64,000 nt of DNA, from assembly GCA_964602715.1 (NCBI GenBank), contig CAZRSB010000005.1, forward strand, positions 1 to 64,000, read 5' to 3'. The stretch comes from Natronoplasma sp964602715 (lineage in GTDB: Archaea; Thermoplasmatota; Thermoplasmata; Halarchaeoplasmatales; Halarchaeoplasmataceae). The translations under genes were made by a program, and so were the position numbers. The notes below the pieces were generated by a model. It made no database searches, was not told the DNA's origin, and was given only the letters and a program-made list of their open reading frames with translations. Shown piece by piece: positions 1 through 9,133 of this stretch (the first letter of the stretch is position 1; every line of letters begins with the position of its first letter).

Positions 1-1
1 A

Positions 2-24
2 CCTCTATACATCATATATAGAGG
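2..24. repeat. Short inverted repeat (8-bp arms)
   Basis: Arms CCTCTATA (2-9) and TATAGAGG (17-24) enclose a 7-nt loop. The hairpin lies about 100 bp beyond the end of lysK. There is no T-run on the lysK side, so a terminator role is only possible. Confidence 0.4.
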
Positions 25-122
25 CGGACTTATTCATGCTATTCACTATAAATCTAAGGTCAAATCAAAAAAACCGTTACGCATTCACTTACTAATTCTC
101 AACTTATTTCACTATTTGAAAA

Positions 123-1121
123 TTACTGTTCATCATAATGTTTTATTTTCTTCAATCCTAATTTTAATGTTTGTATTGAACTAAAATATTCCTTAAGATT
201 CAAATGCTCATTAGGAGTATGATCTAACTTTGAGTCACCAGGACCATAAGCTATAGCTTCGGCTCCAAATTTAGGAGCTAATATATTCATGTCTGCGGTT
301 CCGGTCTTTTTTTTCAATTTTGGTTCCCCTCCACATTCCCTAATACTTCTGACCATACTCCTTACTAGTGGATTCTTACGAGAGATTTCATAAGCTGGTA
401 CTGATTCAATTATTTCCCCTTTAAGATCTGGGATATAGTCAGGTGGTTTTCTTATATTCACTATCATTTCACCTTCGAAATAATATTCTTTCTCGTAAGC
501 TTCTAATCTTTTAATTCTTCCAGTTGGGTTGTAAAAACCTTTCTGAAAATCTCGACTGAGTTCCATCCATTTTTCTATTAATTTCTCCGCGGCTCCGTCC
601 TTTTGTCTACTGCTGTGAAATCTTTTCACTTTTTCTTCAAATTTCATATTCAAATTACCTTTATACCCTATCGTGACACCCTGCCATCCACTTGGTTCTC
701 CAACAATGATATAATCTGGGTCTTCAATGTCGAGCATTTTTGCCCCTTTAGAAGAACCTTCTTCTTCTACTAGAGAGGCAAAGATTAGATCACCTTCACT
801 CTCTAAGAAGGCGTAAAGCAGCGCAGCTAACGACCCTTTAGCATCTACACTGCCTCTACCCCATAAGATATCCTCTTCGACTCTGAGCGGTATTCTTCCT
901 TTGACCGTGTCCATGTGACCGGTCAACAAAATTTTTGGGCCTTTATTCTCCTTCCTAGCTATCACATTACCAGCTTCATCCAGATATGCTTTGATCTCGT
1001 ATTCTCTTAATTTGCTTTTTATCAAATTAGCTATATCTTCTTCTTCTCCAGTTGGACTATATACATCTACTAGATCGATTAAGAACTCTTTTTTATCCTT
1101 CTCACTGATTTCATATACCAT
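123..1121 (-). CDS. lysK: [LysW]-lysine hydrolase (M20 family)
   Basis: LysK releases lysine from the LysW carrier protein in the last step of the alpha-aminoadipate pathway; in bifunctional systems it also releases ornithine. The 332-residue protein has the M20 metallopeptidase pattern: GHMDT near residue 70 (metal His/Asp), the bridging Asp in GRGSVDAKGS, EEEGSSKG (catalytic and metal Glu) and GEPSG. A GAGGAG Shine-Dalgarno precedes the ATG. It overlaps lysJ by 11 bp and is the last gene of the operon. Family members ArgE and DapE are alternatives by fold alone, but the complete LysW gene set next to it decides the call. Confidence 0.93.
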   Translation of the reverse strand: MVYEISEKDKKEFLIDLVDVYSPTGEEEDIANLIKSKLREYEIKAYLDEAGNVIARKENKGPKILLTGHMDTVKGRIPLRVEEDILWGRGSVDAKGSLAALLYAFLESEGDLIFASLVEEEGSSKGAKMLDIEDPDYIIVGEPSGWQGVTIGYKGNLNMKFEEKVKRFHSSRQKDGAAEKLIEKWMELSRDFQKGFYNPTGRIKRLEAYEKEYYFEGEMIVNIRKPPDYIPDLKGEIIESVPAYEISRKNPLVRSMVRSIRECGGEPKLKKKTGTADMNILAPKFGAEAIAYGPGDSKLDHTPNEHLNLKEYFSSIQTLKLGLKKIKHYDEQ

Positions 1122-2205
1122 CGGTGATCTCCTCGAATTTCTCTTTTAACCAAGTCATCTGTTCTTCAGTGGAGGTGAGTGGTGGCAAAAATCGGATGAT
1201 CCTGTTCCCCGATACACCTGTTATTATCCCCTCTTTCTCTAGTTCTGGCATATACTCATCTACAGTTTTTTGCATTATAGCACCTTTTATCAATCCTCTC
1301 CCCCTTGTCTTTATTACCTCATCACATTCAAAATCTATAGATTTTTTAGAGATTTTTTCTATCAGACCTTTCTCTTCTATAGCTCTCAAAGTAGCTGCAG
1401 CGGCTTTACAGGCTAACGGATTTCCTCCAAAAGTACTCCCATGTTTTCCTTTAGGTATATCAAAATTGCACATGGTTAATCCAATAGGCACACCATTTGC
1501 TAATCCTTTGCCCATCGTGACTATATCTGGTTCTATGTCATAATGATCGATCGCTAAAAACTCCCCAGTTCTCAATCCACTCTGTATCTCATCGTCAATT
1601 AATAGCGCTTCTTTGTCTCTAGTTAAATCTCTTACAGCTTCGATAAATCCCTGTTCAGCAGGAATGATTCCTGATTGACCTTGGATTGGTTCTAATATGA
1701 CTGCAGCTGTTTCATCGTTTATCTCTTCTTTGGCTTTTTCTATATCGTTAAAAGGTATATGGTCAAATCCATCAACAAGAGGTTCAAAACCTTTCTTATA
1801 TTTTTGTTTCCAGGTAGCACTTAAAGACCCAAGCGTCCTTCCATGAAATGCGTTCGTCATCGATATTATTCTCTTTTTACCTGTTTTCAGTCTTGCAAAC
1901 TTTATCGCTGCCTCCACCGCTTCAGTTCCTGAGTTAGATATGAATGAATAATCGAAACAAATGTGTCTTTCGAGCTCTGTGAAAAATTCTCCTTTTTCTT
2001 CATGAGTAAACATCGGGCCTGCTACCACAAGTTTTTCAACTTGTTTTTTGAGAGCATTCATGACTTTCTCGTTTTTGTGACCTAAAATCGCTACTCCTAT
2101 TCCTGTCAAAGCATCGAAGTACCTGTTCCCTTCCTCATCCCATATATAAGCACCTTTTCCCTCAACTATCTTCATTCTTTTGTTATATACATTCACTTCT
2201 TTCAT
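1111..2205 (-). CDS. lysJ: [LysW]-aminoadipate semialdehyde transaminase
   Basis: LysJ is a PLP class-III aminotransferase that converts LysW-bound aminoadipate semialdehyde to LysW-bound lysine, with glutamate as donor. The 364 residues carry the phosphate-binding SGTEAVEAAIKFAR, the cofactor Asp in LIDDEIQSG, and the Schiff-base lysine in TMGKGLANG. It overlaps lysZ by 4 bp and lysK by 11 bp, which suggests translational coupling. The close relative ArgD (acetylornithine aminotransferase) differs mainly by context; a role on ornithine precursors is possible because no second set is present here. Confidence 0.93.
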   Translation of the reverse strand: MKEVNVYNKRMKIVEGKGAYIWDEEGNRYFDALTGIGVAILGHKNEKVMNALKKQVEKLVVAGPMFTHEEKGEFFTELERHICFDYSFISNSGTEAVEAAIKFARLKTGKKRIISMTNAFHGRTLGSLSATWKQKYKKGFEPLVDGFDHIPFNDIEKAKEEINDETAAVILEPIQGQSGIIPAEQGFIEAVRDLTRDKEALLIDDEIQSGLRTGEFLAIDHYDIEPDIVTMGKGLANGVPIGLTMCNFDIPKGKHGSTFGGNPLACKAAAATLRAIEEKGLIEKISKKSIDFECDEVIKTRGRGLIKGAIMQKTVDEYMPELEKEGIITGVSGNRIIRFLPPLTSTEEQMTWLKEKFEEITDGI

Positions 2206-2948
2206 ACTATCACCGTCGTCCCATTAAGACCTATTATTTTTAACACCTCTACTCCATCATCTAATGCTTTACGTGCGGTGATTAGTTTTCTTTTCATACC
2301 ACCTTCTACAGATCCTTCTATGTGCTCTAGGTCTTCTCTATCGACCTCTTCTACAACTTTGTCTTCCGATAAAAGGGCGGTTTCACTTAAGAAAATCAAT
2401 TCTTTTGCTTCGAATTTCTTTGCCACATTATATGCTAATTTATCTCCATCGATGTTCAATGGATTGAAATTTTCATCCATAGCTATAGGAGCTAAAACCG
2501 GTGTTCCTATTTCTTTGATATCCATCAACTTCTCTTTATCGATAGAGCTTATATTACCAGATTGGTCATCTCGGATCACTTTTCTTTTTCCGTCTATCTT
2601 CGCTTTTAAAATCTCTTTTCTTTTTCCCCGTATAATCCTTAGGTCTAATCCACTCAAACCTACACAATCTATACCTTGGCTTTGAAGATATTTAACTATT
2701 CTTTTGTTAGCTTTCATCATACCCATTAAGAATAAATCTATATCCTCATAGGGAGTATATCTGAACTCTACACCTGATAAACTTTTGATCCTTTTGATCT
2801 CTTTACCTACTTTTTTGAAAAGATCGTCTACAAAGTCTGATCCCCCATGGACTATAATTTCTGATTTAGAGATCTTCTCGAATTCGTCTAGCTCATTTAA
2901 TACTCCTCCACCAATTTTAATTATCCGCATCTTATCACTCAATTTCAT
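2202..2948 (-). CDS. lysZ: [LysW]-aminoadipate kinase
   Basis: LysZ phosphorylates the side-chain carboxylate of LysW-bound aminoadipate. It belongs to the amino-acid kinase (ArgB) superfamily: KIGGGVL at the N-terminus, a VHGGSDFVDD substrate loop and NIDGDKLAYNVAKKF in the ATP site. The first ATG overlaps the lysY stop (ATGA). The in-frame ATG at 2930 is preceded by GAGTGAT and would start the protein at MRIIKIGGG, closer to the usual family start, so the true protein may be 242 rather than 248 residues. Confidence 0.92.
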   Translation of the reverse strand: MKLSDKMRIIKIGGGVLNELDEFEKISKSEIIVHGGSDFVDDLFKKVGKEIKRIKSLSGVEFRYTPYEDIDLFLMGMMKANKRIVKYLQSQGIDCVGLSGLDLRIIRGKRKEILKAKIDGKRKVIRDDQSGNISSIDKEKLMDIKEIGTPVLAPIAMDENFNPLNIDGDKLAYNVAKKFEAKELIFLSETALLSEDKVVEEVDREDLEHIEGSVEGGMKRKLITARKALDDGVEVLKIIGLNGTTVIV

Positions 2949-3940
2949 ATTGGATTTATTGGATGTTGGTTCAAACCCATTTTTTCTTCAAATCCAAACA
3001 TTATATTCATATTTTGAACAGCCTGACCAGCCCCTCCTTTCAGTAAATTGTCAATGGCTGAAAAGACCACTACTCTACTGTTTTTTTCATCGTAAGCAAA
3101 GCCCAAATCAGCGTAATTGCTTCCGATCACGTATTTAGGATTAGGATTTCTTTGGAATCCTCCGGTCTGTTTTACAAATCGTATAAAGGTTTCATCTGAA
3201 TACTCGTGAAATTTTTTGTAAATATCCGACTTGTCGGTTTTCATATTTATATATATAGTAGCTAAAAGACCTCTAACCATATCCACTGAATGCACGGTGA
3301 AATTAGCATTTATACCCGTTTCCTGAATGACTTCAGCTTCGTGTCGATGGCGATATTCTTTGTAAGGTCTTACAACTGAACTTCTTTCAGGATGAGAGGA
3401 CATCATATTTGCTCTTCTTCCTCCCGCACTCGAACTTACTTTAAGGTCGACGACTGCCTTCTCAATCTCGCCCTTGAATGGATACAAACCTAAAATCGCC
3501 GCTGTAGCATTGCATCCTGGATTAGCTACTATATCAGCTTCTTTGATCTGTTCTCTGTTCAGTTCAGGTAATCCATAAACTGCTTCATTTATCAGCTCAG
3601 GTCTTTTGTGATCTCCATAATATTCCTTGTAAAGATCTAATCCAACCCTGAAATCGGCACTCAAATCTATTATTTTTGATTTTCCAATGAAATCGTTTAT
3701 CAATTTCATCGATGACCCATGAGGAACGCATAAAAACGTAACATCAGAATCTATTTTTTCCAGATCATCGGTAAATCTCAGATCTATCCCTTTTAGATTT
3801 GGATGAATTCTATCAACTTTTTCGTTTGCAAATTTTCTAGATGTGATTGTAGAGACATTTACTTCAGTATGATTATCAAGGATCCTCAGGATCTCTCCTC
3901 CTATGTACCCGCTGGATCCCACTATAGCAGCGTCGATCAT
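2945..3940 (-). CDS. lysY: [LysW]-aminoadipyl phosphate reductase (LysY/ArgC family)
   Basis: This NADPH-dependent dehydrogenase reduces LysW-bound aminoadipyl phosphate to the semialdehyde. The N-terminus has the Rossmann motif GSSGYIGGEILR. The catalytic cysteine lies in ANPGCNATAAILG (near residue 143), and the substrate-binding block SSAGGRRANM follows. The length, 331 residues, is normal for the family. It overlaps lysX by 4 bp and lysZ by 4 bp. ArgC is the alternative by similarity alone. Confidence 0.93.
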   Translation of the reverse strand: MIDAAIVGSSGYIGGEILRILDNHTEVNVSTITSRKFANEKVDRIHPNLKGIDLRFTDDLEKIDSDVTFLCVPHGSSMKLINDFIGKSKIIDLSADFRVGLDLYKEYYGDHKRPELINEAVYGLPELNREQIKEADIVANPGCNATAAILGLYPFKGEIEKAVVDLKVSSSAGGRRANMMSSHPERSSVVRPYKEYRHRHEAEVIQETGINANFTVHSVDMVRGLLATIYINMKTDKSDIYKKFHEYSDETFIRFVKQTGGFQRNPNPKYVIGSNYADLGFAYDEKNSRVVVFSAIDNLLKGGAGQAVQNMNIMFGFEEKMGLNQHPINPI

Positions 3941-4764
3941 GATTCTCCCTTCCTCACAGCAAAATCTACTAGTTTTTGAGCAATATCTATTCCAGTCACT
4001 CTTTGAGCGTTTCTAAATTCCATATTTGGATTTACTTCATTTACTAAAAGACCTTCATCACTTTCGAATAAGTCAATAGCTAAAGCTCCTTTTCCGAAGG
4101 CTTCCCATGTATTAAGAGAAATCTCTTCGACTTCTTCATCTTCGCAATTAATCGCTTTCGCACCGCGAGCTGTATTAGTAATCCAATGATCTAGGTTTTC
4201 TCTATATATGGCCCCGATATACTCTCCATCTATTACATAACTTCTGATATCCCTATTTGGTTTATTCACGAAATCTTGATTGTAATATATTTTATAGAGT
4301 GGATTTTTCATCCATTTTCTATGCTCCATTAAAGCTTCAGCGGCTTCTTCATCGTTAACCTTACTAACCATTCTTCCCCAACTGCCGAATACCGGTTTCA
4401 GAACAGTTGGATATCCTAACTCTTCTACTGCTTTAACTGCACTTCTTTCATCAAAAGTAACATTCCAGTCAGGTAGGCTAACTTTTCCTTCAAGGTTTTG
4501 TGTAGAAAACAACTTATCTCCAGCTTCAAGATTGATTTCAAAGGGATTTATGGTTGGTATACCTTCTTCTTCAAAGAGTCTTGATAAGTACAGCAGATTA
4601 AAATAGCTAGCGTTCCTTACCAAAACTACATCAATATCATGCTTGCTAGGAAAACGAACTTCTTTATCATGTATCATGACCGCTTCATGACCTGATTCTT
4701 CTATTCTATCTCTGATTAGGAGCTCTTCTTTTCTTTTCATCGTATAGCTTATACCTATTTTCAT
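3937..4764 (-). CDS. lysX: LysW:alpha-aminoadipate ligase (ATP-grasp)
   Basis: LysX is an ATP-grasp ligase that couples the C-terminal glutamate of LysW to the amino group of alpha-aminoadipate, so protecting it. The 275-residue protein has the ATP-grasp core: PTVLKPVFGSWGRMV (glycine-rich lid), the RDIRSYVID segment, the NTARGAKA loop and VNEVNPNMEFRN, with metal-binding Glu and Asn. A GGTGG ribosome site precedes the start. An 83-bp gap separates it from lysW, and that gap contains an AT-rich TATA-like stretch (TTTAAATA near 4820), so lysXYZJK may have an extra internal promoter. Confidence 0.93.
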   Translation of the reverse strand: MKIGISYTMKRKEELLIRDRIEESGHEAVMIHDKEVRFPSKHDIDVVLVRNASYFNLLYLSRLFEEEGIPTINPFEINLEAGDKLFSTQNLEGKVSLPDWNVTFDERSAVKAVEELGYPTVLKPVFGSWGRMVSKVNDEEAAEALMEHRKWMKNPLYKIYYNQDFVNKPNRDIRSYVIDGEYIGAIYRENLDHWITNTARGAKAINCEDEEVEEISLNTWEAFGKGALAIDLFESDEGLLVNEVNPNMEFRNAQRVTGIDIAQKLVDFAVRKGES

Positions 4765-4847
4765 ATTTATACCACCGTATTTTTATTCATAGAGGCTTAT
4801 GTGAAGTGTATTTATATTTAAATAAATAAACAAATAAGAAAAATTTT

Positions 4848-5012
4848 TTATTCTCCCCAGTCTTCTTGTATTTCGGGTATTTCTTCAAGAATGGTCGGAT
4901 CTTTACTGTAAACTTCCAGATCTGAAGTACAAGTACTGCACTCTATAATCTCATGTTTTTCCGTATCATCTAGTTCTACGCTAGTACCACAAACAGGACA
5001 ATCACTATTCAT
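4848..5012 (-). CDS. lysW: Amino-group carrier protein LysW
   Basis: LysW carries lysine (and perhaps ornithine) intermediates on its C-terminal glutamate. The 54-residue acidic protein has two zinc-binding CxxC pairs (CPVCG and CSTC) and ends in EDWGE, the family signature. A longer reading frame starts at 5039, but a strong GGAGGTGAT sits 5-10 nt before the ATG at 5012, which gives the usual N-terminus MNSDCPVCG. Its start overlaps the end of the homoisocitrate dehydrogenase gene by 8 bp. Confidence 0.95.
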   Translation of the reverse strand: MNSDCPVCGTSVELDDTEKHEIIECSTCTSDLEVYSKDPTILEEIPEIQEDWGE

Positions 5013-6018
5013 TTTTATCACCTCCTTTTGATTTTTCATTCGAATCTGAAATTTTGTTAATTTTTGATATGATCTCTTGGGTTACTTCTTCGGTATTTGC
5101 CCTGCCTCCTATATCTGGGGTTAAACTTCCCTGGCTTATTTGTTCTTTGACTGCGGTCCATACCAGATCTCCGTTAAGACCCAAATAATTCAACATCATA
5201 CCACCACTCAATATGCTCCCAATTGGATTGGCTATACCTTTCTCCTCTATGTCAGGGGCGGTGCCATGAACTGGTTCAAAAAGAGCAATTTCATCCCCAT
5301 AATTACCAGATGGAATGATTCCTAAGCTTTCTACATTGATAGATGAAAGATCCGAAATTATGTCCCCAAATAGATTTCCGCTCAATATAATATCATGTTC
5401 CCAAAAACTCTCAACTACCTCGATTGTGAATGCATCGATAATTCTGTCATCTATTCTTAATCCTTTATTTTCAGCTAAATTCATAGTAATCTCTCTGAAA
5501 AATTTATCTCCTTTCAACACATTCGCTTTATGAACAAAAGTGATTTTATCAGTACCTATCTTTGATGCTAGTTCTGCAGCAAATTTTGTTATCCTCTCAC
5601 ATCCTTCTCTTGTGATAACTCTATTGTCGATGATTTTATTCTTAGAACACTCGTATTCATCAGAATAAAGCCCTTCGCAGTTCTCCCTTACGATAAACAC
5701 TTTTTTTCCTTTATTCATATTTGGTACAATTCTTAAATTTGCGTATAATTCTAATTCCTGTCTCAAAGTCAATATAAGACTTTTGTACTTTGTTTCTTTA
5801 GATGGAGTTTCAGTAGCACCAAAAAGGACTGCATCCATCTCTTGAATTTCATCAATTTTGTATTTGGATATGGGTACGCCTCTTTGTTGGTAGATCTCAT
5901 AACCTCCCTTGAGTTCAATGAACTCGATTTTATCAGTTACATTATTTAATACTGAAATACATGAATCAAGTACATCATCACCGATACCGTCTCTTCCTAG
6001 CACAGCTACTCTATACAT
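5005..6018 (-). CDS. hicdh: Homoisocitrate dehydrogenase (IMDH/ICDH family)
   Basis: The enzyme oxidatively decarboxylates homoisocitrate to 2-oxoadipate with NAD. Visible family features are GRDGIGDDV at the N-terminus, the substrate loop around LTLRQELELYANLR, IVRENCEGLYS, the metal-binding aspartates in NLFGDIISDLSS (about residues 217-228) and EPVHGTAPDIEEKG (adenine-binding region). The length of 337 residues is typical. An AGGAGGG site precedes the ATG. 3-isopropylmalate dehydrogenase is the alternative by family, but the position between homoaconitase and lysW favours the lysine role. Confidence 0.9.
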   Translation of the reverse strand: MYRVAVLGRDGIGDDVLDSCISVLNNVTDKIEFIELKGGYEIYQQRGVPISKYKIDEIQEMDAVLFGATETPSKETKYKSLILTLRQELELYANLRIVPNMNKGKKVFIVRENCEGLYSDEYECSKNKIIDNRVITREGCERITKFAAELASKIGTDKITFVHKANVLKGDKFFREITMNLAENKGLRIDDRIIDAFTIEVVESFWEHDIILSGNLFGDIISDLSSINVESLGIIPSGNYGDEIALFEPVHGTAPDIEEKGIANPIGSILSGGMMLNYLGLNGDLVWTAVKEQISQGSLTPDIGGRANTEEVTQEIISKINKISDSNEKSKGGDKNE

Positions 6019-6494
6019 AGATCATCCCTCCTGTTGACATAATTTAAAATACCCTCTTCTTCGATTATAGTAAATAAAAGTCCCTCTAAAGGTTTCATTT
6101 TTTTCTGAACCTCATCTTTCCGTACAAATCCTTTTTCCCAATCAACCTCTATTTTATCACCATCATGCAACCACCCTGTTTCACCGATCAAAATCGGTAT
6201 TCCGAGATTGATACAATTTCTGTAAAAGATCCTTCCAAAATTTTTTGCGATGATGCCTTCGATACCAGATGCTTTTAGTGAGAGAGGTGCTGACTCGCGA
6301 GAAGAACCTATTCCAAAATTTTCACCTCCTACTACTACATCATTTTCATCGACACTGTTTGCAAATTCCGGTCGGGCTTCGATGAAAGGTATTTTTGCTA
6401 ATTCTTCAGGGTCCTCAGTTAAATTATATCTGCCTGGAGTTATCATATCTGTCGAAACATTATCTCCAAATTTCCATACTCTACTATTGCTCAT
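6006..6494 (-). CDS. lysU: Homoaconitase small subunit (LeuD/LysU family)
   Basis: This is the swivel subunit that pairs with the iron-sulfur large subunit to isomerise homocitrate to homoisocitrate. The 162-residue protein shows the family blocks FGDNVSTDMITPGRY, NFGIGSSRESAP (substrate loop) and AKNFGRIFYRNCINLGIP. A GGAGGAGG site lies just before the start and the gene overlaps the large subunit by 4 bp. The substrate-selecting loop after VVGGENFG contains no clear discriminator that I can read, so isopropylmalate activity cannot be excluded. Confidence 0.9.
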   Translation of the reverse strand: MSNSRVWKFGDNVSTDMITPGRYNLTEDPEELAKIPFIEARPEFANSVDENDVVVGGENFGIGSSRESAPLSLKASGIEGIIAKNFGRIFYRNCINLGIPILIGETGWLHDGDKIEVDWEKGFVRKDEVQKKMKPLEGLLFTIIEEEGILNYVNRRDDLCIE

Positions 6495-7654
6495 GATACC
6501 TCCTCCGGATTCGTTATTTCCCCATAAAGAGAACTGACAGCTGCTGTTTTGGGATTAGATAGGTATATCTCTGCGTCTGGAGAACCCATTCGCCCTCTAA
6601 AATTTCGATTGTTAGTGCTCAAAACCACTTCATCCTCTCCAACTACCCCCATATGTCTTCCTAAACAGGGGCCACAACCTGGTGGTAATATCGTAGCTCC
6701 TGCTTCAATGAGAGGACTAACTAGATTTTTTTCTCCCATCTCTTTGTAAACTTGTTGGGAGGCTGGACAGATCAGTGTCCGCACCTCTACCTTTTCCCCT
6801 TCAAGTATCTCAGCAGCTTTTTTGATATGTTGAAACCTACCATTTGTACAAGATCCGATAAACACTTGATCTATTTTTCTTGAATTATCTTCTATAAATC
6901 CGATATTAGTAGGACTGTGTGGAAGCGATAGCAGAGGAGGGACCTCGTTTAATTTGATCCCCATCTCTTTCACATAGTTCCCTTGTCTTCCGTAGCTTCC
7001 ATCATCGACTATGGCAGTCTTCGCATTGATTTCCGCGCTAAAATTAGTGAGTGTCATTTTTTCATCAGTAGAAAGTGTATCTTTGTTAGCTCCGAAAAAC
7101 TCAAGGGCTTTGTAGTTCATATTAATATTTTCTAATTTTTTGTTCAACAACATTATTATGTCCATCGCCATCACATTTTGCCTTAGAGAACCTTTTAAAT
7201 CGACTTTAACACTTCTCGGTACTTTCAACCATGTTTTTCCAGTTCCGAGTATTACTGCTACATCTGTAGCTCCCATACCAACGGCAAAACTCCCGAAAGC
7301 ACCCAATGTGGGAGTATGAGAATCTGCTCCTACGATTATTTTATTTTTTTCTACTAATTCTTTTTCATAGACGACTTGGTGACATATACCTTCTCCTTCA
7401 AATAATTGGATGTCATATTGTTCTGCAAATTCTCTTGTTCTATTCTGCAGATCTGAATAATCAACAGTTGATGAGGGATATACATGATCGAAGAAGACAT
7501 AAGTGTCATTTGGTTTTTGGACGCTATCATAGTTCTGGTTAAACGCTCTTATGACTAGAGGCATAGTTGCATCATGACCGTATGTCAAGTCAACTTCCCT
7601 TATCACTGACTCTCCTGCCTCAGCATTCAAAATATTTTCAACTATTGTCGACAT
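6491..7654 (-). CDS. lysT: Homoaconitase large subunit (LeuC/LysT family)
   Basis: This [4Fe-4S] hydro-lyase converts homocitrate to homoisocitrate via homoaconitate, together with the small subunit. Visible marks are DSHTPTLGAFGSFAVGMGATDVA (read in two blocks), the cluster cysteines in FIGSCTNGR and in PPGCGPCLG, and the NRNFRGRMG segment that contacts substrate. At 387 residues it is slightly shorter than many archaeal LeuC-type proteins. An AAGGAGG site precedes the start. It overlaps the homocitrate synthase gene by 17 bp. Confidence 0.92.
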   Translation of the reverse strand: MSTIVENILNAEAGESVIREVDLTYGHDATMPLVIRAFNQNYDSVQKPNDTYVFFDHVYPSSTVDYSDLQNRTREFAEQYDIQLFEGEGICHQVVYEKELVEKNKIIVGADSHTPTLGAFGSFAVGMGATDVAVILGTGKTWLKVPRSVKVDLKGSLRQNVMAMDIIMLLNKKLENINMNYKALEFFGANKDTLSTDEKMTLTNFSAEINAKTAIVDDGSYGRQGNYVKEMGIKLNEVPPLLSLPHSPTNIGFIEDNSRKIDQVFIGSCTNGRFQHIKKAAEILEGEKVEVRTLICPASQQVYKEMGEKNLVSPLIEAGATILPPGCGPCLGRHMGVVGEDEVVLSTNNRNFRGRMGSPDAEIYLSNPKTAAVSSLYGEITNPEEVS

Positions 7655-8756
7655 ATTTTTCCTCCTTTATTTCTCTTTTAGAAATCAATTTTTTGAGATC
7701 AAATTGGCCAGACGAACTTTTCAATGATGCCAATATTTTCTTTACTGTTTTATCATCTGCTTTAATTCCTTTTTTTTCCAAATAATGTTTGACTGAATCT
7801 TTTCCGGAATACATATCAAGATGAACCTCCCTTTTTCTTCCTAGATCTTCTGCGGGCATGAATTCGTAGGTGTTTGGATCCTCTATTACAGCTGAAACAT
7901 GCAAACCCGAATTATGGACAAAGGCATTTTCTCCTACGATGGGTTGATTTTCCTGAACCTTTAACCCGGTAATATTTTGTATCATTTCACTCAATTCATT
8001 CAACTTATGTAGATTGTAAGCATCGATATCATAATGATACTTGAGAGTAACAGCAATTTGAGCCAGATCAACAATACCTGATCTTTCTCCTATTCCATTG
8101 ACAGAAGCATCAACTAGTGTAGCCCCCGCCTCAACTCCCATGATCGCATTGGTTAAAGCTAATCCCATATCATCATGGCAATGTACGTTTGTAGGAATAC
8201 TATAATCTAAAAAATCAGTAACTATTTGATAGAAATCGAAGGGATAGGCACTACCAGTTGTATCTGCCACACTGAATCTATTTGCACCTGCATCTTTAGC
8301 TCTACTCAATGTCCTAAATAGATTATCCCATTCAGTTCTGATTGTGTCTTCGGGCGTAAAACGCACTTTAAGTCCATGATCCTTTGCATAGGTGATAGAT
8401 CTTTCAATTTTTTGAAGAGCCTCATCTAAACTGATTTCAAATCGATTTTTTAAGGCCCTTTCTGAAACACATAAAAATATTCCAATCCATTCAACCCCTG
8501 ATTCAATCACTAGATCGATGTCTTCTTTTGTAGCCCTAGAATGGGCTAACAGACTTGCATCTAGATTTTGAGAAGACACTTCTCGAACACCTTCAAAGAC
8601 AGAGTCACTGACTGCAGGGTGTCCCAATTCTATAAAATCAATTTCGAACTCGTCTAGGGCCGTAGCGATCTCTAAACGTTCTTTTGAAGTATAACTAACA
8701 CCTGGTGATTGTGCTCCCTCTCTTAATGTGCTATCTAGTAATTTTATGTTTTTCAT
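7638..8756 (-). CDS. hcs: Homocitrate synthase
   Basis: This is the first enzyme of the aminoadipate pathway; it condenses acetyl-CoA with 2-oxoglutarate. The DRE-TIM barrel begins with LLDSTLREGAQSPGV (metal Asp and catalytic Arg), and continues with VHCHDDMGLA (metal His pair) and ASVNGIGERSG. It lacks the long C-terminal LeuA regulatory domain; the protein is 372 residues. I chose the ATG at 8756 because a GGTGA ribosome site ends 5 nt upstream; a frame opening at 8765 would start inside that site. An isopropylmalate or citramalate synthase role is less likely in this operon. Confidence 0.9.
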   Translation of the reverse strand: MKNIKLLDSTLREGAQSPGVSYTSKERLEIATALDEFEIDFIELGHPAVSDSVFEGVREVSSQNLDASLLAHSRATKEDIDLVIESGVEWIGIFLCVSERALKNRFEISLDEALQKIERSITYAKDHGLKVRFTPEDTIRTEWDNLFRTLSRAKDAGANRFSVADTTGSAYPFDFYQIVTDFLDYSIPTNVHCHDDMGLALTNAIMGVEAGATLVDASVNGIGERSGIVDLAQIAVTLKYHYDIDAYNLHKLNELSEMIQNITGLKVQENQPIVGENAFVHNSGLHVSAVIEDPNTYEFMPAEDLGRKREVHLDMYSGKDSVKHYLEKKGIKADDKTVKKILASLKSSSGQFDLKKLISKREIKEEKYVDNS

Positions 8757-9009
8757 TATTCTCACCTAACTTTACACAATTAACTGACTCTTTTGTTATT
8801 ATGACTGATTGAAAGTTCTGGTATCTTTTTATACAATCTATTTTTTCAGTGTTAGTTCTTCGATTGTTTCTAATTTGAAAATTAATATAATCAAAAAGTT
8901 CTTTTTCTATAGTTCTTAGATCAATTCCATTCCTTTTAAGATTTTCGTAATGGATTTTACGATTATAGTTTATATGATCTCTATCTTCATACCTGTATTT
9001 ATCGCGCAT
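8731..9009 (-). CDS. Small ORF at head of lysine operon, function unknown
   Basis: This 92-residue lysine/arginine/asparagine-rich reading frame begins 27-32 bp downstream of a TATA-like element (TTTATAAC, about 9034-9041). Its ATG would therefore be at or near the 5' end of the transcript, the leaderless pattern used elsewhere in this window. It runs 26 bp into the homocitrate synthase gene, so ribosomes finishing it would arrive at the next start. I recognise no domain. It may be a real protein, a leader that couples translation, or chance. Confidence 0.35.
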   Translation of the reverse strand: MRDKYRYEDRDHINYNRKIHYENLKRNGIDLRTIEKELFDYINFQIRNNRRTNTEKIDCIKRYQNFQSVIITKESVNCVKLGENNEKHKITR

Positions 9010-9133
9010 ATTGATAGACAGATATAAGTATATGTTATAAATACTTTTTGTATTCTTTTACGAAAAAAGCAAATAAATTACTATATTCGTATTACAGTAA
9101 GTTTTAAATCTTCTACTCTCATAAAGTATAGAT
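9010..9133. promoter_or_regulatory. Divergent promoter region of lys operon and Lrp gene
   Basis: Two TATA-like elements face outward: TTTATAAC (about 9034-9041, read on the minus strand) for the lysine operon, and TTTTAAAT (about 9102-9109, plus strand), some 25-30 bp before the Lrp ATG at 9134. The spacing suggests both transcripts start close to their first start codon. In Sulfolobus the Lrp-type protein LysM controls a divergent LysW-type operon; the same arrangement here suggests this gap holds its operator. Confidence 0.6.

Noticed and set aside
8766..9133. Riboswitch (lysine class) before the lysine operon
   Set aside because: The predicted transcription start lies within a few bases of the first ORF, leaving no room for an aptamer, and no conserved L-box pattern is seen.
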